Assembly (NCBI RefSeq): GCF_000981585.1
Contig: NZ_LN831776.1
Coordinates: 1,689,001-1,753,000 of the forward strand
From: Paenibacillus riograndensis SBR5
Lineage (GTDB): Bacteria > Bacillota > Bacilli > Paenibacillales > Paenibacillaceae
Length of the DNA: 64,000 nucleotides
Direction of reading: 5' to 3'
The notes beneath the pieces are model-generated. The model had not been told where the DNA came from. It saw only the letters and a list, made by a program, of their open reading frames with translations, and did no database searches. Made by a program: the position numbers and the translations under genes. Shown here in pieces: positions 17,003 to 25,258 of this stretch (the first letter of the stretch is position 1; the number at the start of each line of letters is the position of its first letter).

Positions 17003-18217
17003 ATGGATTTTATACCCTCCAGAATCGTCACAGAGCTTCCAGGTAATTATTTCAACGCTATGAAAGCCAAAATCGCCTTATACCGCAGCAGAGGAATCGA
17101 CGTTATTGATCTGGCCAGCGGCAATCCCGATCAGCCGACACCGGAGCATATTGTTGCCGCCTTGAAGGAGGCGGTAGACAAGCCGGAGAATCAGGGCTAC
17201 CCGCCCTTTTATGGCAAAAGTGCTACGCTTGAGGCCATCGCTGCTTTTTATCAGCGTGAATATGGGGTGGGCCTTGACCCGGAGACGGAAGTCGCAGTGT
17301 TCAGCGGTTCAGGAATAGGGGTGGTCGGCATTCCGCAGAGCCTGCTGAATCCGGGAGATCTGCTGCTGACGGTCGATCCCGCCTATCCGGCCTATCACGC
17401 GGCTGCCGCCTTAGCCGGAGCCCGTGTTCATACGATCCCCGCCTATGAAGCTGAAGGCTTCCTTCCTGATTACGGGACAGTTCCGGAGGAATTAGCCCGT
17501 CAGGTCAAGCTGCTGATGCTGAACTATCCCAATAATCCGACGGGGGCGGTGGCTACGGCGGAGTTCTTTGAACGGACGCTCGCTTTTGCGGCCCGCTATG
17601 GATTTCCGGTGCTGAACGATTTTGCTTACGGAGCCTTTGGCTTCGACGGCCATAAGCCGGTCAGTCTGCTGCAGCAGCCGGGCGGCAAGGAATACGGTAT
17701 CGAAACCTATACCGCCTCCAAAACGTTCAACATGGCCGGCTGGCGCTTCGGCTTTGCCGTGGGCAACGCCTCGATTATCGCGGCACTGAAGCATTATCAT
17801 ACCCAGGCGTACAGCACAGTGTTCGGTGCAGTGCAGGATGCGGCGGCGGCCGCGCTGCTGGGTCCCCAGGAGGGGGTTGCAGAGCTTGGCAGACTGTATG
17901 AGCGGCGGCGTGACGTGCTGGTTGCCGGACTGCGGGAGCTGGGATGGGAGATTAAGGCTCCGCAGGGCACTTTTTTTGCCTGGTTCAGAGTCCCGGAAGG
18001 CTATACAGCGGCGTCTTTTGCAGCATGTCTGCTGGATGAGGCGCAGGTTGCCGTCGCTGAAGGCGGCGGTTTTGGAGTGCAGGGCCGCGAATATGTGCGG
18101 GTCAGCCTCGTGAACAGCGAGGACAAGCTGAACGAAGCCGTTGACCGGATCGCGGCAGCAGGCATTTTCAAACGGATCAAGTTATCGGCCGGTCAGGAGG
18201 CGGTGCGCTATGATTGA
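17003..18217 (+). CDS. PLP-dependent class I/II aminotransferase in methionine operon
   Basis: About 404 residues, fold-type I aminotransferase. Motifs are LASGNPDQPTP, NYPNNPTGA (cofactor Asn), NDFAYGAFGF and the Schiff-base Lys in TASKTFNMAGWRFGF. The nearest functional classes are LL-diaminopimelate, alanine and methionine aminotransferases. It is placed inside a methionine uptake operon, before an HcxA-like reductase and mtnN. Methionine or 4-methylthio-2-oxobutyrate (KMTB) as the substrate is therefore a reasonable inference, not a proof. The start at 17003 gives correct spacing from AAAGAGGTG; ATG 16997 and TTG 16964 are alternatives. It overlaps metN by 8 bases. Confidence 0.88.
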   Translation: MDFIPSRIVTELPGNYFNAMKAKIALYRSRGIDVIDLASGNPDQPTPEHIVAALKEAVDKPENQGYPPFYGKSATLEAIAAFYQREYGVGLDPETEVAVFSGSGIGVVGIPQSLLNPGDLLLTVDPAYPAYHAAAALAGARVHTIPAYEAEGFLPDYGTVPEELARQVKLLMLNYPNNPTGAVATAEFFERTLAFAARYGFPVLNDFAYGAFGFDGHKPVSLLQQPGGKEYGIETYTASKTFNMAGWRFGFAVGNASIIAALKHYHTQAYSTVFGAVQDAAAAALLGPQEGVAELGRLYERRRDVLVAGLRELGWEIKAPQGTFFAWFRVPEGYTAASFAACLLDEAQVAVAEGGGFGVQGREYVRVSLVNSEDKLNEAVDRIAAAGIFKRIKLSAGQEAVRYD

Positions 18218-19229
18218 GATTAAAAATGTATACAAAACCTTTGAACGCAAAGGCCAGTCCATTGAAGCCCTGCGCGGAGTAAGCCTGAGTATTGCCAGAG
18301 GGGATATTTACGGCGTTATCGGCTACAGCGGTGCCGGCAAAAGCACGCTGATCCGTCTGGTCAACGCGCTGGAAAGGCCCACTGCCGGGGAGGTGCTGGT
18401 GGAAGGCCAGGATCTTGCGGGCTATAATCCGGCAGAGCTGCGGCAGGCCAAAAAGAACATCGGGATGATCTTTCAGCATTTCAATCTGCTGGAATCCAAA
18501 ACCGTGTTCGACAATATCGCCATTCCGCTGGTGCTGCTGAAGCGGAGCAAACAGGAAATCCGCGAGCGGGTGACCGAACTGCTTAAATTCACGGGACTCG
18601 GGGATAAAGCGAACAGCTACCCCAAGGAATTATCGGGCGGGCAAAAGCAGCGGGTCGGCATTGCCCGGGCGCTGGCGAGCAATCCCTCGATTCTGCTCTG
18701 CGATGAAGCAACTTCGGCGCTTGATCCGCAGACCACCAAGTCGATTCTGGAGCTGCTCCAAAAAATTAACGAAGAGTACAACATTACGATCATGATCATC
18801 ACCCATGAAATGGCTGTTATTCAGCAGATCTGCAACAAGGTGGCTGTCATGGAGCGCGGGGAAATCATCGAACAGGGCAATGTGCTGGATGTGTTCGGGA
18901 GTCCGCATCATCCGACGACGCAGAGCTTTGTGCAGACGGTCATACATAACAGTGTGCCGCAGAGCGTGCTGCATACCCTGAAGGCGGAAAACGGGCGGCG
19001 GCTGTTCAAGCTGAAATTTGTCGGCGGGGCGGCCTCGGAGCCGATCATCAACAGCCTCATCCGCAGGTATGAGGTGGATGTAAATATTCTGTTCGCCAAT
19101 ATGACGGAGATCCAGAATACAACGCTGGGCAATATGATTCTGCAGATGCACGGCGACCATGCAGTGATTGACCGGGCAGCGGATTTTATCACCAGCCAGG
19201 GCGTTGAGATTACGGAGGTGGAAGCTTAA
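18210..19229 (+). CDS. metN: Methionine import ATP-binding protein MetN
   Basis: A 339-residue ABC ATPase. Walker A is GYSGAGKST, the signature is LSGGQKQRVGIARAL, Walker B is ILLCDEATSALDP, and the switch His is in IITHEM. The C-terminal ~90 residues form the NIL domain (LKFVGGAASEPIINSLIRRYEVDVNILFANMTEIQ), which senses cytosolic methionine and inhibits transport in the E. coli system. AGGAGG precedes ATG 18210; the longer frame from 18141 lies inside the upstream gene. The stop touches the metI start. Confidence 0.95.
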   Translation: MIEIKNVYKTFERKGQSIEALRGVSLSIARGDIYGVIGYSGAGKSTLIRLVNALERPTAGEVLVEGQDLAGYNPAELRQAKKNIGMIFQHFNLLESKTVFDNIAIPLVLLKRSKQEIRERVTELLKFTGLGDKANSYPKELSGGQKQRVGIARALASNPSILLCDEATSALDPQTTKSILELLQKINEEYNITIMIITHEMAVIQQICNKVAVMERGEIIEQGNVLDVFGSPHHPTTQSFVQTVIHNSVPQSVLHTLKAENGRRLFKLKFVGGAASEPIINSLIRRYEVDVNILFANMTEIQNTTLGNMILQMHGDHAVIDRAADFITSQGVEITEVEA

Positions 19230-19889
19230 ATGTTCGATTCAGTGATTACTTCGGAGCAGCTGTTTCAAGCGCTGAGGGAAACCGTGGTGATGGTGGGGGT
19301 GTCGTTGTTTTTCGGGGCGCTGCTGGGGATACCGGTTGGCATCATTCTGGTGATTACGCGTCCGGGCGGTGTGCTGGAGAACCGGTTTGTGTTTGCGGTC
19401 CTTAATCCGGTCATTAACATCATCCGCTCGCTGCCGTTTATTATTCTGCTTGTGGCCATTATTCCTTTTACAAGACTTCTGGTGCATACATCGATCGGTA
19501 CCAGCGCGGCAATTGTGCCGCTGGTTGTATATGTTGCTCCTTATATAGCGCGGCTGGTGGAGAACTCTTTGCTTGAGGTCAGCCCTGGAATCATGGAAGC
19601 TGCTGAAGCGATGGGCGCGACAACCTTTCAGGTCATTTGGCATTTTCTGCTCCCCGAGGCTTTTGGTTCATTGATTCTGACGATGACGACCGCGACGATC
19701 GGACTGATCGGGGCTACCGCAATGGCAGGCACAGTGGGCGGCGGGGGGATTGGCGATTTGGCGATCTCCTATGGCTATCAGCGTTTTGATACCTTTGTGA
19801 TGATTGTGACTGTGGCGATTCTGATTATTTTTGTCCAGGGCATTCAGTCCGCAGGGAACCGGCTGGCCCGCAAAGCCCGCCGTGATTAA
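19230..19889 (+). CDS. metI: Methionine ABC transporter permease MetI
   Basis: A 219-residue permease with about five membrane segments. The MetI-specific run is NPVINIIRSLPFIILLVAIIPFTRLLVHTSIG, followed by the EAA loop EAAEAMGATTFQVIWHFLLPEAFGSLI and GATAMAGTVGGGGIGDLAISYGYQRF. It forms the homodimeric channel energised by MetN. The ATG follows the metN TAA with no gap, so expression is coupled. Confidence 0.95.
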   Translation: MFDSVITSEQLFQALRETVVMVGVSLFFGALLGIPVGIILVITRPGGVLENRFVFAVLNPVINIIRSLPFIILLVAIIPFTRLLVHTSIGTSAAIVPLVVYVAPYIARLVENSLLEVSPGIMEAAEAMGATTFQVIWHFLLPEAFGSLILTMTTATIGLIGATAMAGTVGGGGIGDLAISYGYQRFDTFVMIVTVAILIIFVQGIQSAGNRLARKARRD

Positions 19890-19910
19890 GTGCGGAGCAC
19901 GGAAGGGGAT

Positions 19911-21038
19911 ATGCCAGTGGAACCGCAAATTATTGTACGCGCCGCGCCGCAGGAGTTCATTTGCAGGCCGGGCAGCTGGGGCAGCCTGGAACAGCATCTG
20001 CAGAGAAGAGGAATCCGCCGTGTGCTGGTGGTGCGCGGGAACAGGTCTTGGACGGCGGCTGCACCGTATTGGCCGGAGCTAAAAGAGACAGAGGTGCACT
20101 ATCATGTGTACAGCGGAGAGTGCAGCTACCGCGAGCGTGATGCCATTGCCGGCTATGCGTCAGAGCATCAGCTTGAGGCGGTTATCGCCGTAGGCGGCGG
20201 GAAGATTACCGATCTGGTAAAATCGGCAGCGGCCACGCTGAATCTGCCGGCCATAATTCTTCCGACCCTGGCTGCGACCTGTGCAGCCTGGTCCTCGCTC
20301 AGTGTGATGTACGATGAGCGGGGGGCGTTCATCCGCTTTGAGGTTTTTCCGCGCAGCAATGCACTGGTGCTGCTGGACCCGGTGGTCATCGCCGCTTCGC
20401 CGCCAGAGCTGCTGGCCGCAGGAATCGGCGATACCCTGGCGAAGTGGTATGAGGCGGATGTCATCATCAGACATCTGGAGGCACCGCCGGTTGAAGTGGA
20501 GCTGGCCTGGGATGCGGCGCGGAAATGCCGCGAAAACCTGCTGCGCTACAGCAGCGCGGCGCTTGCTGCTGTGCGGTCAGGAGAGCTGAATGAAGCCCTG
20601 ACCCGGACAGCCGAAACGATTATTATGGTCGCCGGGCTTGTAGGCGGATTCGGTGAGGATTATGGCCGTACCGCAGGGGCCCATTCGGTGCACGATGCAC
20701 TGACAGCCATCCCGGAGACCCACGGTCTGCTGCATGGCAGCAAGGTAGCTTACGGTGTACTGGTGCAGCTGGCGCTGGAGGGGAACTGGCCGGAGATTGA
20801 CGGGCTGCTGCCGTTCTATGAGGAACTGGGCCTGCCGTCCAGTCTTAGAGCCATGGGGCTGGGTCACCTGACGCGGGAAGAGCTGCTGAAGCTGGGCGAA
20901 AGGGCGGCTGTACCCGAAGCCTCCATCCATATGATGCCCGGTGTAATTACCGCCGAAGCGGTGGCGGATGCAGTGGCGGAGCTGGAGGAATACATAACGG
21001 CTGGCCAGAATCAGACAAAAGGAGAAGGCATCTTATGA
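19911..21038 (+). CDS. Iron-containing alcohol dehydrogenase family protein (HcxA/GldA-like 2-oxoacid reductase)
   Basis: About 375 residues of the glycerol-dehydrogenase-like branch. Visible are the NAD-binding VIAVGGGKITDLVKSAAATL, PTLAATCAAWSSLSVMY, the metal-ligand Asp region AAGIGDTLAKWYEA, and the His ligands in AGAHSVHDALT and THGLLHGSKVAYG. E. coli HcxA (YbdH), a relative, reduces 2-oxoacids and lies beside the methionine aminotransferase YbdL; here too an aminotransferase gene is in the operon. Reduction of KMTB to the hydroxy acid is a plausible role. Start is uncertain among GTG 19890, ATG 19911 and GTG 19917. It overlaps mtnN by 4 bases. Confidence 0.83.
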   Translation: MPVEPQIIVRAAPQEFICRPGSWGSLEQHLQRRGIRRVLVVRGNRSWTAAAPYWPELKETEVHYHVYSGECSYRERDAIAGYASEHQLEAVIAVGGGKITDLVKSAAATLNLPAIILPTLAATCAAWSSLSVMYDERGAFIRFEVFPRSNALVLLDPVVIAASPPELLAAGIGDTLAKWYEADVIIRHLEAPPVEVELAWDAARKCRENLLRYSSAALAAVRSGELNEALTRTAETIIMVAGLVGGFGEDYGRTAGAHSVHDALTAIPETHGLLHGSKVAYGVLVQLALEGNWPEIDGLLPFYEELGLPSSLRAMGLGHLTREELLKLGERAAVPEASIHMMPGVITAEAVADAVAELEEYITAGQNQTKGEGIL

Positions 21039-21754
21039 GTATAGCGGTTATCGGAGCCATGGAAGAAGAGGTAGCCCCGCTGCTGCCGAAGCTGCGGGAT
21101 GTGCGCAGCCTGAAGGCTGGCGGCGGTAAGCTGTATGCCGGAGTGCTGGACGGACAGGAGGTAGTACTGCTTCAATCAGGCATCGGCAAGGTCAACGCGG
21201 CAGTGACCACCACGCTGCTGCTGGAGCGGTTCCACTGTGAGCTGATTATCAACACCGGAGCGGCGGGCGGTCTGGCTGCTGATCTGAAGGTTGGCGATGT
21301 GGTCATCGCTGAGGAACTGGTCTACAGTGATGTGGATGCTACGGCCTTCAGTTATGCCTTCGGGCAGGTGCCGCAGATGCCGCAGCGTTATCCGGTAGCG
21401 GCCGGGCTGCTTGCACAGGCGCGGAAGCTCGTCCGGCGCGGCGTAAGGCAGGAGCAGATTGTCACCGGGCTGATTACGACAGCTGATTCTTTTATCAGCG
21501 ATCCGGAGCGGGCGGTGTCCATTGTCAGCCGGTTCCCGGAGGCGAAAGCGACCGATATGGAAGGTGCGGCGATTGCCCAGACGGCCTATCAGTTTGGTGT
21601 TCCTTTTCTGGCGGTCCGCGCCATATCGGATATTGCCGGCTCCGATGCCGCCGGATTGTTCAAATCCCATCTGGAGCTGGCTGCGGCAAACTCGGCTGAG
21701 GTGGTGCTGGAGATTCTCTCCCAGTATAAGCCGCCTGAAAGCTTTGAAATCTAA
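21035..21754 (+). CDS. mtnN: 5'-methylthioadenosine/S-adenosylhomocysteine nucleosidase
   Basis: A 239-residue MTA/SAH nucleosidase (Pfs). The N-terminal IGAMEEEVAPLL carries the catalytic Glu, LLQSGIGKVNAAV and INTGAAGGLAADLKVGDVVI are family motifs, and the C-terminal TDMEGAAIAQTAYQF and AISDIAGSDAA hold the ribose-binding Glu and catalytic Asp. It removes adenine from methylthioadenosine and SAH. The SAH product is the LuxS substrate, linking this operon with the divergent luxS. It is the last gene before a terminator. Confidence 0.96.
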   Translation: MSIAVIGAMEEEVAPLLPKLRDVRSLKAGGGKLYAGVLDGQEVVLLQSGIGKVNAAVTTTLLLERFHCELIINTGAAGGLAADLKVGDVVIAEELVYSDVDATAFSYAFGQVPQMPQRYPVAAGLLAQARKLVRRGVRQEQIVTGLITTADSFISDPERAVSIVSRFPEAKATDMEGAAIAQTAYQFGVPFLAVRAISDIAGSDAAGLFKSHLELAAANSAEVVLEILSQYKPPESFEI

Positions 21755-21757
21755 AGA

Positions 21758-21793
21758 GAACCGTCTTTCATTCACTTGGGAGACGGTTTTTTA
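21758..21793 (+). terminator. Terminator of the methionine operon
   Basis: AACCGTCT and AGACGGTTTTTT form the stem and T tract, 4 bases past the mtnN stop. Confidence 0.85.
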
Positions 21794-22002
21794 TTGTATA
21801 CTCCGCAAATCCAGTCCGCATACTCCAATCCGTCTAAACCTGCTCCAGTCGAATGAAGGGGGTCAAGAAGGCCCTTGCCTTAAAGTTTTGAAATTCTGCG
21901 TATTAATCCGCATTTCCAAGATAGGTAACTACCATTACAATGGGAATATTCTTGTTAAAAAATAAAATTCACACTTAATTGTGCAGGAGGTTGAATACTG
22001 TC

Positions 22003-22587
22003 ATGAAGTCAGATCCATTTATCCCGGTCTTGTTTGATTTTCCCGAGTTCTTTGAGACCGAACGCCTGCTGGTGCGCGCCCCGCAGTGGGGTGACGGTCG
22101 GGCAGTAAATGAGGCGATTCGCGAGAGTCTGGAGGAGCTGAAGCCGTGGATGCCTTTTGCCCAAAGTATGCCGGCATTAGAGGAATCCGAAATATACGTC
22201 AGAGATTCCAGGCTGAAATTTCTGAACCGGACTGTGCTGAATATGCTTATTTTTCATAAGACAGAGGGGACCTTTCTCGGGTGTACCGGCCTGCATCATA
22301 TCGACTGGGAGACCCGCTGTTTTGAAGCCGGATACTGGCTGCGGACCACCTGCACAGGCAAGGGATACATCACGGAGGCAGTGAACGGAATCACCCGCTT
22401 TGCCATACAGGAGCTTGCGGCGAACCGGATTGAAATCCGCTGCAGCGGACTTAATACCAGAAGTGCTGCCGTCGCCGAGCGTGCGGGTTTTTTACTGGAT
22501 GGCACTCTGCGGCTTAACACCCTCGGCCTGGATGGAGAGATGCATGACTCCAAGGTATACGCCAAGGTACGGGGAGCCGAATTTTAG
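22003..22587 (+). CDS. RimJ/RimL-type GNAT acetyltransferase
   Basis: A 194-residue acetyltransferase of the RimJ/RimL/YdaF group, which acetylates N-terminal alpha-amines of ribosomal proteins or small molecules. Motifs are ETERLLVRAPQWGD at the N-terminus, FEAGYWLRTTCTGKGYITEAV (acetyl-CoA loop TGKGYI), and ANRIEIRCSGLNTRSAAVAERAGFLLDGTL. AGGAGG lies about 13 bases before ATG 22003; the frame extends to 21979 but that would place the start before the ribosome site. Substrate unknown. Confidence 0.9.
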   Translation: MKSDPFIPVLFDFPEFFETERLLVRAPQWGDGRAVNEAIRESLEELKPWMPFAQSMPALEESEIYVRDSRLKFLNRTVLNMLIFHKTEGTFLGCTGLHHIDWETRCFEAGYWLRTTCTGKGYITEAVNGITRFAIQELAANRIEIRCSGLNTRSAAVAERAGFLLDGTLRLNTLGLDGEMHDSKVYAKVRGAEF

Positions 22588-22655
22588 AGATGTTGGAGCA
22601 TTAATGCCGAAGCGTATGGAGTTAAATCCTTCAGACAGAGAGAGAAGGCAGGACA

Positions 22656-23201
22656 ATGAATCACAACGTTCTACCAAAGAATAAGCAGAATTTTAAAAGT
22701 GTTGAAGCCCTGGCCCGCTTAGAAAGATCAATGATCATTCCCTTATTGCCGGAATTGTTGGAATGGCTGCAGGAAATGAATTGGCCTATAGCTGCAGAAA
22801 TTGTAGACCTTTTGTCAAAGTATAAGTCCGAAACTATCCCGCATATTAAAACGGTTTTTTCTCAAAGCGACTCCATTTGGATATACAACATCCTTGCATA
22901 TTTGATTAATAAATGGGATACAGATCTCGTCTCAATATTGTCTTCAAGCCTAGGGGAACTGGCGCACACGATAGACATTTATGAAGATACTGATTTGCTG
23001 TCTATTGAAATTTTATGGAAGGTCATGTTCTCGGAGTTGGAAAATGAACGGCTACATATCCTCAACACAGACATTGGACAAATCGTTAATTATTGCGAAA
23101 GAAATAACAAATTGTTAATGCAAAAAGACCAGTACCAAAATTCACTCCGCCGTTATGAAGAAATTGAGGCAACGATAAGGAGTATATCTGCTTTTACTTG
23201 A
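22656..23201 (+). CDS. DUF5071-like protein
   Basis: A 181-residue, mostly alpha-helical protein. The opening LPKNKQNFKSVEALARLER, then IIPLLPELLEWLQEMNWPIAAEIVDLL, resembles the DUF5071 family, found alone or near toxin-immunity loci; function unknown. The start is supported by GAAGGCAGGA. Its codons are much more AT-rich than those of flanking genes (Ile ATA/ATT, Lys AAA, Asn AAT), as are those of the next gene, suggesting joint recent acquisition. No toxin partner is visible beside it. Confidence 0.75.
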   Translation: MNHNVLPKNKQNFKSVEALARLERSMIIPLLPELLEWLQEMNWPIAAEIVDLLSKYKSETIPHIKTVFSQSDSIWIYNILAYLINKWDTDLVSILSSSLGELAHTIDIYEDTDLLSIEILWKVMFSELENERLHILNTDIGQIVNYCERNNKLLMQKDQYQNSLRRYEEIEATIRSISAFT

Positions 23202-23223
23202 TTGGCCCCTATCCGGTTGCGTT

Positions 23224-24018
23224 ATGGGGATGAAATGGAGGATGATTATTATCGATAAACGGCTAACCTTTAATGAAGATGTGGAGAATTACGACAAGTG
23301 GAGACCAACCTATTGTGAAGAATTATTCAAAGATATCATAGCGTACTCTCATCTTGAACAAGGCCGAAAAGCAATTGAAATTGGTATTGGAACAGGCCAG
23401 GCCACCAGACCCTTTTTGGAAACAGAATGTGAATTAACGGCCATAGAATTAGGGAAAGACCTCACAGAATACTCAAAATTAAAATTCCGGGAATATAAAA
23501 ATTTTACGATATACAATACTGCATTTGAAGAGTTTGCATGTCCGGACAGCAGTATAGATCTCATTTATTCAGCTACCGCATTTCATTGGATTCCGGAAAA
23601 AACAGGGTATCTTAAAGCCTCCAATTTATTAAAAACCGGTGGAACCCTGGCGTTATTTTGGAACCGGCCGTTTGTATCACGGGAAAATGACGAATTACAT
23701 CAGATTATTCAAGGCATATATCAAAAATATAGACCTTCTAATACCAAGCTCATAGAAAATGACACTGAGAGATACAATAATATATCGAAAACTATTCAAA
23801 ATTATGGATTTAGAGATGTTGTGTTTAAGCTGTATCATTTAACGAGACAATTTTCTTCGGCTGACTATATCGCATTGTTGAACACTTATTCTGACCATAG
23901 AAGCTTGCCTGCTCCTGCGAAAGAGCATTTTGAAGATGAGATTAAAGAATCGATTAAAAAATTTGGCGATGTCCTAAATGTTTATGATACCATCGACTTG
24001 TATTTAGCAAAAAAATAA
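23224..24018 (+). CDS. Class I SAM-dependent methyltransferase
   Basis: About 264 residues with a Methyltransf_11 fold: motif I is AIEIGIGTGQATRPFL, motif II region DLIYSATAFHWIPEKTGYLKASNLLKTGGTLALFW. The N-terminal DVENYDKWRPTYCEELF matches a common family of small-molecule methyltransferases. The acceptor is unknown. Start is uncertain: ATG codons at 23224, 23230 and 23242 are crowded around GGAGG at 23237-23241, so the longest frame is given. AT-rich composition matches the preceding DUF5071 gene and not its surroundings. Confidence 0.85.
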   Translation: MGMKWRMIIIDKRLTFNEDVENYDKWRPTYCEELFKDIIAYSHLEQGRKAIEIGIGTGQATRPFLETECELTAIELGKDLTEYSKLKFREYKNFTIYNTAFEEFACPDSSIDLIYSATAFHWIPEKTGYLKASNLLKTGGTLALFWNRPFVSRENDELHQIIQGIYQKYRPSNTKLIENDTERYNNISKTIQNYGFRDVVFKLYHLTRQFSSADYIALLNTYSDHRSLPAPAKEHFEDEIKESIKKFGDVLNVYDTIDLYLAKK

Positions 24019-24091
24019 GTTGGACTTGCTGTAATACCAGGGCAAGATAGTTAAACAAGCGGATCGGAGAAACAGACATAAGGAGGCCAAC

Positions 24092-24436
24092 ATGCAGCCG
24101 ATAACCCCCGAAGACATCCAAATCCGGATCGATCAGCTCGCCGGTCAGGATCTATACGTACACCTTGAGCTAACGACAGGCGCCTACGCCAGTCACTTGG
24201 ACAGTACCCGGCACCCGGCGTCGGCATTCATTTCCAATGCGGCGGTCCGTTATACACAAGGCTCCATCTCCGGCACGGGACCCTACCGTGTGGGCTTAAA
24301 GACAATACAGGGCTGGATTTATGCCGAAGGCCTTACACATGTTGATGAGACGGAAAAAGAACGGCTAATCTTGGCTGGGCATGACAGTCAAGGCAAGCTG
24401 ATCGTTGCCTTGCAGCTGAGCCGGGAAACGTTCTGA
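24092..24436 (+). CDS. yojF: YojF family protein (DUF1806)
   Basis: A 114-residue protein of the YojF family, which in Bacillus lies directly upstream of the bacillithiol deacetylase gene bshB2 (yojG). Features include DLYVHLELTTGAYASH, AFISNAAVRYTQGSISGTGPYRVGL and the YAEGLTHVDE end. Its biochemical role is unknown; the constant pairing suggests an accessory role to BshB2. AAGGAGG lies 6 bases from the ATG. It is 22 bases from the next gene. Confidence 0.88.
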   Translation: MQPITPEDIQIRIDQLAGQDLYVHLELTTGAYASHLDSTRHPASAFISNAAVRYTQGSISGTGPYRVGLKTIQGWIYAEGLTHVDETEKERLILAGHDSQGKLIVALQLSRETF

Positions 24437-24458
24437 TGAAAGCGGAGGAATACACACC

Positions 24459-25133
24459 ATGAAGAATCAACAAACGGAACACCAGCGGATCTTAGTTGTG
24501 TTCCCCCATCCCGACGATGAAGCTTTCGCGGCATCAGGGACGCTGGCGATGTACATAGACAGCGGCGCTCAAGTCACTTATGCCTGTCTGACCCTGGGGG
24601 AGATGGGGCGCAACATGGGTATCCCGCCATTCGCGAGCCGGGTTACTTTGCCGGCAATCCGCAAAGAGGAACTGGCAGCGTCTTGCCTTGCAATCGGCAT
24701 CCGGGACTTAAGGATGCTCGGCTTCCACGATAAAATGATCGAGTTCGAAGACCAGCAGCGGCTGGACAATGAGATTATGGCGCTGCTCCAGGAGCTGCGT
24801 CCGTCGCTGGTGATCACCTTCTATCCGGGGTACAGTGTGCATCCCGACCACGATGCCACCGGAGCCGCTGTCATACGTACGATTGGCCGGCTTCCCGCAG
24901 CAGAGCGGCCGCTTGTACACTGCGTCGCGTTCGCAAGCAACCATGAGCGGGCGATCGGAAAGGCGGATGTGATCGTAGACGTGACCGCCTTCCTTGAGCA
25001 GAAAATGGCGTCGATACGCGCGCACCGTTCGCAATTCCAAGCGGCGGAGCTGGTCGGGAATCAGGAGCTGACGGATGAGGAAATCCGGGCCCGGTTCGGA
25101 ACGGAACCGTTTTGGACCTACAGGTTCGATTAA
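24459..25133 (+). CDS. bshB2: Bacillithiol biosynthesis deacetylase BshB2
   Basis: A 224-residue zinc deacetylase of the LmbE/PIG-L family. The metal-binding motif is PHPDDEAFAASG, with HPDHDATG as the third element. BshB2 removes acetyl from GlcNAc-malate (and bacillithiol conjugates) in making bacillithiol, the low-molecular-weight thiol of Bacillales. This gene is a useful taxonomic marker here. It is co-transcribed with yojF and ends at a bidirectional terminator. Confidence 0.93.
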   Translation: MKNQQTEHQRILVVFPHPDDEAFAASGTLAMYIDSGAQVTYACLTLGEMGRNMGIPPFASRVTLPAIRKEELAASCLAIGIRDLRMLGFHDKMIEFEDQQRLDNEIMALLQELRPSLVITFYPGYSVHPDHDATGAAVIRTIGRLPAAERPLVHCVAFASNHERAIGKADVIVDVTAFLEQKMASIRAHRSQFQAAELVGNQELTDEEIRARFGTEPFWTYRFD

Positions 25134-25177
25134 TCCCGGGATATGGAACATGAAGCTAGCATATAATTATATTTGGA

Positions 25178-25229
25178 AAAAAAGGGTGCCTTACCGCCGG
25201 GATCAGTTGACTGGCGTAAGGCACCCTTT
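25178..25229. terminator. Bidirectional terminator between bshB2 and the HAD phosphatase
   Basis: AAAGGGTGCCTTAC pairs with GTAAGGCACCCTTT, extended by CGCC/GGCG with one bulge, around a 14-base loop. A-runs before and T-runs after serve both converging genes. Confidence 0.88.
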
Positions 25230-25258
25230 GTGCTGCTGGAGAGCAAGCTTATACTTCT

